Assembly (NCBI GenBank): GCA_035942915.1 | Contig: DASZCR010000122.1 | Span: 1 to 52,537 of the forward strand | From: DASZCR01 sp035942915 | GTDB lineage: Bacteria > Acidobacteriota > Blastocatellia > Pyrinomonadales > Pyrinomonadaceae | Length of the DNA: 52,537 bases | Direction: 5' to 3' | In this document: positions 31,564-38,813 of the stretch, piece by piece | Layout of the letters: each line of letters starts with the position of its first letter | Numbering within the stretch: the first letter of the stretch is position 1 | Program-made: the position numbers and the translations under genes | Notes under the pieces: generated by a model | Database searches by the model: none | The model's input: the letters and a program-made list of their open reading frames with translations, nothing else | Told to the model about the DNA's origin: nothing

Positions 31564-33943
31564 TGCTTTTCAGTGCTTGCAGTTCACGCAATTTGTCGGA
31601 GACGCCGCGATAGGAGACGTTGATGCCGTAGACTTCCATGAAGGTGTCGATGGCGCGCGCGATGTCTCCCATCTGTTCGTAGGCCATGCCGAGTTCGTAG
31701 CGTAGCGCCTGATATTCGTCCTCTGTGTGGCCGGGCGCTTCCAGTCCCTTCCTGAACCACATCGCCGCCACCTGCGGCATGCCCTTCTGCGTGAAGCAGT
31801 GGCCGAGCATGTTGCAGCATTGTAGGTAGCGCGGCGTGCCGTCGCCGGGCGCGGTCACGGTGATGGCCGTCTGGAAGGCTTCGATGGCCTGGTCGAGCAA
31901 GTCCATGTCCTTGTAGGCGAGGCCGAGATTGTAGTGCGTCTCGTAGTCTGCCTCCGAAGCCGGTTCGACATCCTCGACCGCTTCGCGGAACTCGTCGAAG
32001 ATGGCGGCCAGACCGGGGTCAAGCCCTGCTGCCTCGACCGACGAAGCGGAGGCCGGAGGCGGCGGCGTAGACGGCGCGGCGGCAGCAGTCGTCGCAGGCG
32101 GCGCAAACGCGGCGTCGAGGTCAACGGCCAACGCCTCTGCGTCCTCTTCGGCTGTCGGCGCGGACGAAGCAGACGCGGCTTCAGGCTCGTAGGCCGCGAA
32201 GTCGTTCGTGAACTCGAAGGCTTCGGGCGAGACGTTGACGGTCTCTTCCGAGGCGGCAGTCTCCTCGCTGGCGGCGAGTTGTGCGCGGCGCGCGGCAATC
32301 TCTGCGTGCTCGCCGTACTGGCGCTCAAGCATGTCGAGCGTATCGCGCGCCACGTCGTTGTAGCCCTGCGAGATGTAGAAATCGACGCTTTCGAGTTCCT
32401 GCGCGAGCATCGCGTCTAAGCGCGAGTCGCCGAAGGAGAGGTCGCCGGGTTGCGCCTCCGTCTGCATCGTGTCGAAAGAGGCTCCGAAGTCCACTTCCTG
32501 AAAGCCGGCTGCGGAGGCTTCGGCAGGCGACGCGTTCGACGTGTCGGCGAAACCTTCGTTGAGGTCTGCGAAGGAGGACGAAGCGTCTGTCGTGTGTGTC
32601 TCGAAACTTTCAGGGACGCTCTGCCAGCCGAAGTCGAGCGCGGAAGGGTCTGCGGCCGAGTGGTCTGGTGGTGGCGGCGGCGTCTGCACGTGCGCGTCGT
32701 CTGTCAGCAGGAAACTCTCGAAGGTGGGCACTTCGTCCGAACGCGACGCGCCGCTCGCAGACTCCTGACCGGGCAGCGTGCCGCCGCGCGCCTGCAATCT
32801 CTCTGTGTAGCGCGACTCGTGGGGAGCGAGACGGACAAGTTGCGCGAGCGCGCCGCGTTCGACCTCCTCATTGCCTGAGGCTTCGGCCGCATCGGCCAGA
32901 CGTTCGAGCACTGTCCGCAGACGCTCGTCGTCGCGCTGCCATGTGTAGACGCGGCCGAGCAGTTGCAGCGCGTTCATCTCTTCGGGGTCGCGCGAGAGCG
33001 TCTCCTGCAAGAGTTCGATGAGCGACTCCTCGTTGCGTCCCGAAAGCGCAGGCTCGGCGATGCGCTCAAGCAGGCTGACGGCGCGCGTCGTGTCGTTCTG
33101 TTGGAGGTAGAGGCGCGCCACGTCGAAGACGACCATATAATTCTTCGGGTCGCGCGAGATGAGTTCGTCGGCCGTGCGTTCGGCCTGAGCGGCGTTCTCC
33201 GCTTCGACGTAGGCACGCACGAGCATCGCGCGCAACTCAAGGTCGCCCGGCTTGACTGCAACGGCCTGTTCGAGAACTTCGGCCGCTTCGTCGGCCGTGC
33301 CGAGCGCGGTGTGCGCCGTGACGAGTCCTTGCAACGCGGCGTGTCCCTGCGGGCGCAGAGAGAGCGCACTGGTGTAGGCTTCGAGCGCGCGTTCATAGTC
33401 GCCGCGCGCGCAGAGACGCTCACCCGCCTCGGTGTAGGCGTCGGCGGCCTGTTCCGACAGGTTGTCGCGCATCAGGCCGTCGGCCAGACGCAAGCGAATG
33501 TCGATGTTGTTGGGGTCGAGGTCGGCGACGCGGCGCAGCACTTCGAGCGATTCTCGCATGTTGCCGGCGCGTGCCTGCGCCTCAGCGACCGTGAGATATT
33601 GTGTGCGCGCCTCGGCCAGCAGTCCCTGCTGTTCGTAGAGTTTGGCGAGGTTCGTGGCGACGGCCACATCGCCCGGCATAAAGCGCGTAATCTTCTTGTA
33701 AACGGCGATGGCTTTGAGCCGGAAGCCCTGTTCGCGATAATGCTCGGCGACGCGCTTGAAACAGGCGACCGCTTCCTGACGCTTATCGACGCGCGAGTAG
33801 AGGTCGCCGAGCGTGTTGAGCGCGGAGAAGTCTTCCGGGTCGTGCTCGACGATGCGGCGATACTCTTGCGTGGCCGCAGGAATCTTGCCCTGTGCAAGAT
33901 ACTTCTCAGCCGCACGGACAGCCTTTGTTTTATCGAATCCCAT
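31559..33943 (-). CDS. Long cytoplasmic tetratricopeptide-repeat protein
   Basis: A 794-residue protein without a signal peptide. Residues 1-390 are a run of about ten TPR units (for example AVRAAEKYLAQGKIPAATQEYRRIVEHDPEDFSALNTLGDL, AGNMRESLEVLRRVADLDPNN). Residues about 395-660 are an acidic, Ser/Ala/Pro-rich linker with short predicted helices (SRLDAMLAQELESVDFYISQGYNDVARDTLDMLERQ). The last 130 residues hold two or three more TPRs (YETHYNLGLAYKDMDLLDQAIEAFQTAI). No enzymatic domain is seen. Similar long proteins with a split array occur in acidobacteria and deltaproteobacteria. A scaffold role is likely, with unknown partners. It is transcribed away from the O-antigen ligase gene. Confidence 0.88.
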   Translation of the reverse strand: MGFDKTKAVRAAEKYLAQGKIPAATQEYRRIVEHDPEDFSALNTLGDLYSRVDKRQEAVACFKRVAEHYREQGFRLKAIAVYKKITRFMPGDVAVATNLAKLYEQQGLLAEARTQYLTVAEAQARAGNMRESLEVLRRVADLDPNNIDIRLRLADGLMRDNLSEQAADAYTEAGERLCARGDYERALEAYTSALSLRPQGHAALQGLVTAHTALGTADEAAEVLEQAVAVKPGDLELRAMLVRAYVEAENAAQAERTADELISRDPKNYMVVFDVARLYLQQNDTTRAVSLLERIAEPALSGRNEESLIELLQETLSRDPEEMNALQLLGRVYTWQRDDERLRTVLERLADAAEASGNEEVERGALAQLVRLAPHESRYTERLQARGGTLPGQESASGASRSDEVPTFESFLLTDDAHVQTPPPPPDHSAADPSALDFGWQSVPESFETHTTDASSSFADLNEGFADTSNASPAEASAAGFQEVDFGASFDTMQTEAQPGDLSFGDSRLDAMLAQELESVDFYISQGYNDVARDTLDMLERQYGEHAEIAARRAQLAASEETAASEETVNVSPEAFEFTNDFAAYEPEAASASSAPTAEEDAEALAVDLDAAFAPPATTAAAAPSTPPPPASASSVEAAGLDPGLAAIFDEFREAVEDVEPASEADYETHYNLGLAYKDMDLLDQAIEAFQTAITVTAPGDGTPRYLQCCNMLGHCFTQKGMPQVAAMWFRKGLEAPGHTEDEYQALRYELGMAYEQMGDIARAIDTFMEVYGINVSYRGVSDKLRELQALKSK

Positions 33944-34072
33944 CAGGAGAAAGTCTGTCTTCGAGAAGAGGCGGACGAAAGGGGCGCGAGGGCGTGTCCT
34001 TCCCGTAGCCCGTCACGGATGTCCTGATTATAGTCGTTAGCTCGCACCCTCCGAGAACGGTGACGGGCAATT

Positions 34073-35710
34073 TTGTACGCTAACACGCGCTTGCAGAGGG
34101 TGTCAACCGACACTTTTCGCAAGTGTTTACGCGACTTCCGAGGCGGCGAATTTGCCGCCCGCGCAGTCGCGCCGAAGGGCTTCTTGAAGACTCCAGAGAG
34201 AGAGACTGACGCGGGCAGAAGCGAGACTTTCATCGGCGCGGCGGGCGCGCGCGTGGCGCTCGGCGGCCTCTTCGTCTATGCGCTGGCCGCGCCGCACTCG
34301 ATTGCGGGAGCATGGATTGGCCTGTCCTTCGCCGTTCTCGGCTGGTTGCTCAGTGCGCTCTCGCACCCGCCGCCCGGCTTCTTCTTCCGGCAGCGCACGC
34401 CGCTCGACCTGCCGCTCTGGCTCTTCTTCGGTTGGACTGTCGTCTCCTCGCTGCTCTCGGTCGAGCCGCGCACGAGTCTTGCCAAGCTCGCCAACGCTGC
34501 GACCTTCCTCGTCTTCTATCTCGCGCGGGTCTTGCTAACGCGTCGTCTGGCCGTCGCTCTGGCGCTGCTGATGGTCGCGTCGGGCGCGGCCGGTGCGTTG
34601 TGGAGCGCAGGCGAGTTGCTGTTGGGTCGCGGCGTCGTCGTCCGAGAGGTCGGCGCGCAGAGTCCTTTCCGTGCGACGCCGCTGTCGCCGGGCGATGCCA
34701 TCTGGCGCATCGGCGGCGAGCGCGTCGCTTCGGTCGCGGAGATTGACGAAGCCATCAGGCGCGCACGCGTCGGCGAACCGTTGCAGGTCAGCGTCATTAC
34801 AGGCGGCGAGCATGCCGAGTGGGAGACGGGCGTCTTGACGGAGGAGATGCGCGCGCGTTCGAATCCTTCGGGGCTGGCGGGCGAAGGGCGCACGCACAGT
34901 TTCCGCGCCTCCGGTTGGACACGCCATTACGAGACGTTCGCCGAGATGTTGCAGATGCTTTCGCAACTCGCTCTCGGCTTCGCGCTCGCCAACCTGCAAC
35001 GCGGGCGGCGCGGGTGGACGCGCCTTGCGCTTCCCGCTCTGGCCTTCGCGCTGCTTGCCGCCGGTATCGCGTTGACGGCGATGCGGACGGTGCTCGTCGC
35101 CTTCGCCTGCGGCGCGTGTGTCGTCGCCGTGCGCGGCGCAAGGAGTGCGCGCGCGCGTCTCTTCGTGACGGCGGGCGTCGCTTTCGTTCTGGCCTTCGGC
35201 GCGGTCGCCGTCTGGCGCACGCGCGCGTCGGGCGCACTCTCTTTGCGCGACGACAGTTCGCATCTGCGGCGCGAGGTGGCTGAGGTGGCGCTGGCGCGCG
35301 TCGCGGAGCGTCCACTGTTCGGTCACGGGATGGATGCGGTCAAGCATCACTGGCGCGAGTGGGGTTTTCCCGGCGACGTGCAGATTCACACGCACTCGAC
35401 GCCGATTCAGTTGGCCTTCGACCGGGGACTCCCGGCGCTCATCCTCTGGCTCTGGCTGATGACGGCCTTCTGGCTCGCGGCCGCGCGCGCCGAGCGCATG
35501 TGGCGCGAGACGGACGCCGCCCTCACGCACGGCCTCGCCCTCGGCACGACCGGCGCGCTCACAGGCTTCCTCGCCAGTTCACTCGTCAACTACAACTTCG
35601 GCGACGCTGAAGTGACACTCCTCCTCTGGTGGCTCATGGGAGCCATCGTCGCCATCAGTCGGGAAAGAACAGTGATGGGTGAGAGGAAAGAAGTGATAGG
35701 TGATAGGTGA
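34073..35710 (+). CDS. O-antigen ligase/polymerase family membrane protein with an inserted PDZ-like domain
   Basis: Up to 545 residues. Ten or more membrane helices flank a Wzy/WaaL-type core, with the family motif HYETFAEMLQMLSQLALGFAL and a late GHGMDAVKHHW...HTHSTPIQLAFDRGLPALILWLW. Between the early helices and this core, residues about 188-252 read as a PDZ domain (VREVGAQSPF, LSPGDAIWRIGGERV, DEAIRRARVGEPLQVSVI), which is unusual for the family. Members link or polymerise sugar units on the periplasmic side. The start is uncertain: the TTG at 34073 has no clear ribosome-binding site, and the GTG at 34100 or a later codon may be used. The last residues (VMGERKEVIGDR) are encoded by a heptamer repeat element. 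Confidence 0.82.
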   Translation: MYANTRLQRVSTDTFRKCLRDFRGGEFAARAVAPKGFLKTPERETDAGRSETFIGAAGARVALGGLFVYALAAPHSIAGAWIGLSFAVLGWLLSALSHPPPGFFFRQRTPLDLPLWLFFGWTVVSSLLSVEPRTSLAKLANAATFLVFYLARVLLTRRLAVALALLMVASGAAGALWSAGELLLGRGVVVREVGAQSPFRATPLSPGDAIWRIGGERVASVAEIDEAIRRARVGEPLQVSVITGGEHAEWETGVLTEEMRARSNPSGLAGEGRTHSFRASGWTRHYETFAEMLQMLSQLALGFALANLQRGRRGWTRLALPALAFALLAAGIALTAMRTVLVAFACGACVVAVRGARSARARLFVTAGVAFVLAFGAVAVWRTRASGALSLRDDSSHLRREVAEVALARVAERPLFGHGMDAVKHHWREWGFPGDVQIHTHSTPIQLAFDRGLPALILWLWLMTAFWLAAARAERMWRETDAALTHGLALGTTGALTGFLASSLVNYNFGDAEVTLLLWWLMGAIVAISRERTVMGERKEVIGDR

Positions 35711-35767
35711 TGGGTGATAAGAGAAGACAGGTTTTATCCTCTCACCTATCACCCATCACCTATCACT
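35671..35767. repeat. Heptamer palindrome covering the end of the O-antigen ligase gene
   Basis: The left arm (35671-35722) has GTGATGG, GTGAGAG, then GTGATAG, GTGATAG, GTGATGG and GTGATAA. The right arm (35736-35767) has CTCTCAC, CTATCAC, CCATCAC and CTATCAC. The stop of the ligase gene (35708-35710) is inside the left arm, and the stop of the convergent permease is 6 bases beyond the right arm. Confidence 0.8.
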
Positions 35768-35772
35768 ATCTC

Positions 35773-36600
35773 CTAAATCACGTCGGCGAAGTTTTTGCGG
35801 GTGCGTGCGAACCACCAGTAGCCGAGGAGGAAGAGGGTGAGGGCGAAGAGGGTGAAGTAGGCGAGGCCGCGCCAGTCGGGGGCGAGGCCTTCGAGCATGA
35901 TGTTGCGATAGCTGCGGACGAGCGGGGTGAAGGGGTCGAGATTGATGCCGATGCGGTATCGTTCGGGGATGACCGTCTCCGGGTAGATGATGGGCGTGAG
36001 GAACATCCACGCCGTCAGCAGCAGGCCGAGCGCCTGCGCCGTGTCGCGGACGAAGACGCCGAGCGAGGCGACGAACCATGCGCCGCCGAGTGCTGCCAAC
36101 GTCTGCGGCACGAGCAGCAGGGGCAGCCACGCGAGCGTCGCGTGGAGCCGTCCGTGTACGAGGAGGACGGCGACGAGCAGCGCGGCCGTGCCGAAAGCCT
36201 GATTGGCGAGCGCGGCGAGGGTCTGCGCGGCGGGCAGCGTCTCCAGTGGGAAGACGACGCGCTTGACGAGATTGGCGCGCGAGACGACGACGCCCGAAGA
36301 GAGCAGCAACGATTCCTGAAAGGCGTTCCACGGCAGCAGGCCGCAGAAGAGATAGAGCGCGTAGTCCCAAGCGTTTGCGCCGCGTGTGCCGAAGCGCGCC
36401 TCGAAGATGCCCGCGAAGATGAAGGTATAGATGGCAATCATCACGACCGGCGTCAGTTGCGCCCACAGCAGGCCGAGCGCCGAGCCGCGATAACGCGCCG
36501 TCAGTTCCCTGCGCGCCAGTGTCTTGATGAGGTCGAAGCGGCGCGGCAACTCCCACAACGGCCGCCACACCAGACGCCTCGCTTCTTGCGCCGAAATCAC
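35773..36600 (-). CDS. ABC-2 type polysaccharide exporter permease (Wzm-like)
   Basis: A 275-residue integral membrane protein. After a cytoplasmic start (RRFDLIKTLARRELTARYRGSALGLLWAQLTPV, the hallmark of O-antigen and teichoic acid exporters) there are six membrane segments. These include MIAIYTFIFAGIF, LYLFCGLLPWNAF, ALLVAVLLVHG and the late TPIIYP turn. It should form the membrane channel with the Wzt-like ATPase, whose gene is divergent and 94 bases away. It moves finished glycan lipids from cytoplasm to periplasm. Length is normal. A shared regulatory region between permease and ATPase genes would keep the two in balance. Confidence 0.92.
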   Translation of the reverse strand: MISAQEARRLVWRPLWELPRRFDLIKTLARRELTARYRGSALGLLWAQLTPVVMIAIYTFIFAGIFEARFGTRGANAWDYALYLFCGLLPWNAFQESLLLSSGVVVSRANLVKRVVFPLETLPAAQTLAALANQAFGTAALLVAVLLVHGRLHATLAWLPLLLVPQTLAALGGAWFVASLGVFVRDTAQALGLLLTAWMFLTPIIYPETVIPERYRIGINLDPFTPLVRSYRNIMLEGLAPDWRGLAYFTLFALTLFLLGYWWFARTRKNFADVI

Positions 36601-36694
36601 ACGCGCATTGTAAACGAAAAGCTCTCTTTGCGCCTGCGACCCAGAGCAGGAGACTTGTCAGGGGACGCGGCTCTAGGATAGGGTTTCGACAGTT

Positions 36695-38035
36695 ATGAGC
36701 GTGGCACTCAGAGTCGAGGGCGTGTCGAAGCAGTTTCGCATCTACGACCGGCCGGGCGACCGTCTGAAAGAGTCTCTGACGCGCGGACGCTGGAAGGCGC
36801 ACCGCGAGTTCTGGGCGCTCCAGAACGTCTCCTTCGAGGTCGAGACGGGTCAGACGGTCGGCATCATCGGGCCGAACGGCTGCGGCAAATCGACACTGCT
36901 GCAAATCATCGCCGGGACGCTTGAGCCGACGCACGGCGCGGTCTGGCGCGAGGGGCGCGTGGCCGCGCTCCTTGAGTTGGGCGCGGGCTTCGACCCGGAG
37001 TTTACGGGCGTCGAGAACGTCCTGATGAACGCCGCGCTGATGGGTTTCACGCGCCGCGAGACGGAGAGGCTGCTGCCCTCCATCGAACGCTTCGCCGAAA
37101 TCGGCGACTTCATCCATCAACCCGTCAAGAACTACTCCTCCGGCATGTACGTCCGCCTCGCCTTTGCGACGGCCGTCAGTTCCGCGCCGCAGATTCTCAT
37201 CGTCGATGAGGCGCTGGCCGTCGGCGACGCAGTCTTTCAGCATCGCTGCATGCGGCGCATCAAGCAGATGCAGGAGAGCGGCGTCACCATCCTTCTCGTC
37301 TCGCACGACCCGGCGGCCATCCGCGCCCTCTGCTCTCGCGCCGTCCTGCTCAACGCCGGTCGCGCCGAAGCCATCGGCCATCCGTCCGACGTGCTCAAGC
37401 AGTATCAGAAGGTCATCATGGCGCGCGAGGAGGCTTACGAGGCGGCGCAGCCCATCGCCAGAGAAGAGACGGGGGGCGCACAATCAATCGTCGAGGCGGC
37501 CGCACGAGCAGCAGAGTCCGCGCCGCCGCCACCACTGCGCTTCACCTACCGGCACGGCGACGGGAGCGCCGAGCTTCTCTCCGTCGAGTTGTTCGACGCG
37601 GCGCGTCGTCACGTCGAGATAGTCGAGACGGGAGAGCCGCTGACGGTGCGTCTGCGCGTGCGTTTCAGGCGCGACGTGTCCGAGCCGGTCTGCGGGATGC
37701 TCATCCGCAACCGTCACGGCATACACGTCTATGGCACGAACACAGAGTTACAACAGGTGCGGCTCGGCGAGGTCTCGCGCGGCGAGACGGTCGAGGTGGC
37801 CTTTGCGTTCAACTGCTGGCTGGCGCAGGACTCCTTCTCTTTGACGGTGGCCGTCCACAGCGCCGACGGCATCAGCTACGACTGGCTCGACGGGGCGTGG
37901 TTCTTCAACGTCGTCTGCGAGACTCCGGTCGAAGGCATCGTCAATCTCAACGCGACGGCCGCAACTCGTCGTCTCGGCGCGGGACGTGCGCCGAGCGCGG
38001 AGCGAGACGAGGCGCTCACGACAGAGACGGCATGA
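36695..38035 (+). CDS. ABC transporter ATPase of the Wzt type with a C-terminal glycan-binding-like domain
   Basis: A 446-residue protein. Residues 1-235 are the nucleotide-binding domain: Walker A GPNGCGKST (59-67), signature NYSSGMYVRLAFA, Walker B ILIVDEALAVGD, and the switch histidine in LVSHDP. About 240-285 is a linker. From about 288 to 440 the protein is a beta-sandwich of Wzt_C type (FTYRHGDGSAELLSVELFD, GMLIRNRHGIHVYGTN, NCWLAQDSFSLTVAV). Such domains read the modified non-reducing end of the sugar chain before export. The stop overlaps the next methyltransferase gene as ATGA. This supports an export route in which chain ends are capped. Confidence 0.93.
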   Translation: MSVALRVEGVSKQFRIYDRPGDRLKESLTRGRWKAHREFWALQNVSFEVETGQTVGIIGPNGCGKSTLLQIIAGTLEPTHGAVWREGRVAALLELGAGFDPEFTGVENVLMNAALMGFTRRETERLLPSIERFAEIGDFIHQPVKNYSSGMYVRLAFATAVSSAPQILIVDEALAVGDAVFQHRCMRRIKQMQESGVTILLVSHDPAAIRALCSRAVLLNAGRAEAIGHPSDVLKQYQKVIMAREEAYEAAQPIAREETGGAQSIVEAAARAAESAPPPPLRFTYRHGDGSAELLSVELFDAARRHVEIVETGEPLTVRLRVRFRRDVSEPVCGMLIRNRHGIHVYGTNTELQQVRLGEVSRGETVEVAFAFNCWLAQDSFSLTVAVHSADGISYDWLDGAWFFNVVCETPVEGIVNLNATAATRRLGAGRAPSAERDEALTTETA

Positions 38036-38742
38036 GTAAATTGTCTACACAGGCGGCGCGCTGGTGGACGCGCGCGCGAGGTCTTCCGGCCGGAGATGCG
38101 CTCACGCGCGAGCAGTTCGCCGCAGCGTTCGAGCGCAACCTGCGCGAGTGCGCGTGGAAGCCGCACCCGCGATACAGCGTCTTCACGCAGTACGACCAGG
38201 ATTACTACCTGCGCCAGCGTGAAGCCTTCGAGCGCAAGTATCGCTGCTTCTACGCCGTCTCGAAGACCATCGGGGCGCGCTCAATCATCGAGTTGGGAAC
38301 GTGCGCCGGTTCGAGCGCCGACGCTTATCTGAGCGCCGCCCCCGCCGCGCATTATCTCGGCATCGATGTCTTCGGCGAGAACCTGCGACACGACGACCAG
38401 ACGCCCTGGAAGCCCTACAACATTGCCGAGGCGCTGCTGACCGAACGGGGTTTCAAAGACTTCCGCCTCCTGCGCGTCAACCTGCGCGCGCTCTCACGTC
38501 TGCCGGAGAAAGCGCAGTTGGTCGTCGTCGATGCGGCGCACGACTTCGAGAACGAGTATGCAGACCTGCGTCTGGCGCTGACGGCCAATCCGTCGTTCAT
38601 CTTCGTTGACGATGCCGACGACGAGCTTCAGGCGAAACCGGCCATCGAGAAGTTTCTGAGCGAAGACCTGCGCGAACGCGTCGCATACACCTTTCACGTC
38701 GAATACATCGGCGGCGGCCTCGTCATCAAGCTGCGCCGGTAG
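38032..38742 (+). CDS. Class I SAM-dependent methyltransferase
   Basis: A 236-residue protein from the ATG at 38032, which overlaps the Wzt-like gene by 4 bases. Longer frames start inside that gene and were rejected. The SAM site is SIIELGTCAGSSADAYLSAA (motif I), followed by YLGIDVFGEN with the acidic residue at the end of strand 2. VVVDAAHDFENEYADL and FIFVDDADDE are later strands, and GGGLVIKL ends the fold. It resembles the Methyltransf_24 group that acts on sugars and small metabolites. Coupling to the exporter suggests a target on the exported glycan, as inferred from position. Confidence 0.85.
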   Translation: MSKLSTQAARWWTRARGLPAGDALTREQFAAAFERNLRECAWKPHPRYSVFTQYDQDYYLRQREAFERKYRCFYAVSKTIGARSIIELGTCAGSSADAYLSAAPAAHYLGIDVFGENLRHDDQTPWKPYNIAEALLTERGFKDFRLLRVNLRALSRLPEKAQLVVVDAAHDFENEYADLRLALTANPSFIFVDDADDELQAKPAIEKFLSEDLRERVAYTFHVEYIGGGLVIKLRR

Positions 38743-38813
38743 AGGCGCGCGTGCGCGGCCGGGACAGCCCTTTGCGGTCGGGCGCGCGATTCAATTATCA
38801 TCGGCCTCATTCC

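Noticed and set aside
34027..34055. TATAAT on the minus strand as a promoter for the long TPR gene
   Set aside because: The -10 box is perfect, but the sequence 16-18 bases upstream does not resemble a -35 box and there is no extended -10, so I did not list it.
35756..37483. 575-codon minus-strand frame across the Wzm- and Wzt-like genes
   Set aside because: It crosses both genes and the divergent spacer and shows no family motif, while the permease and ATPase have clear ones.
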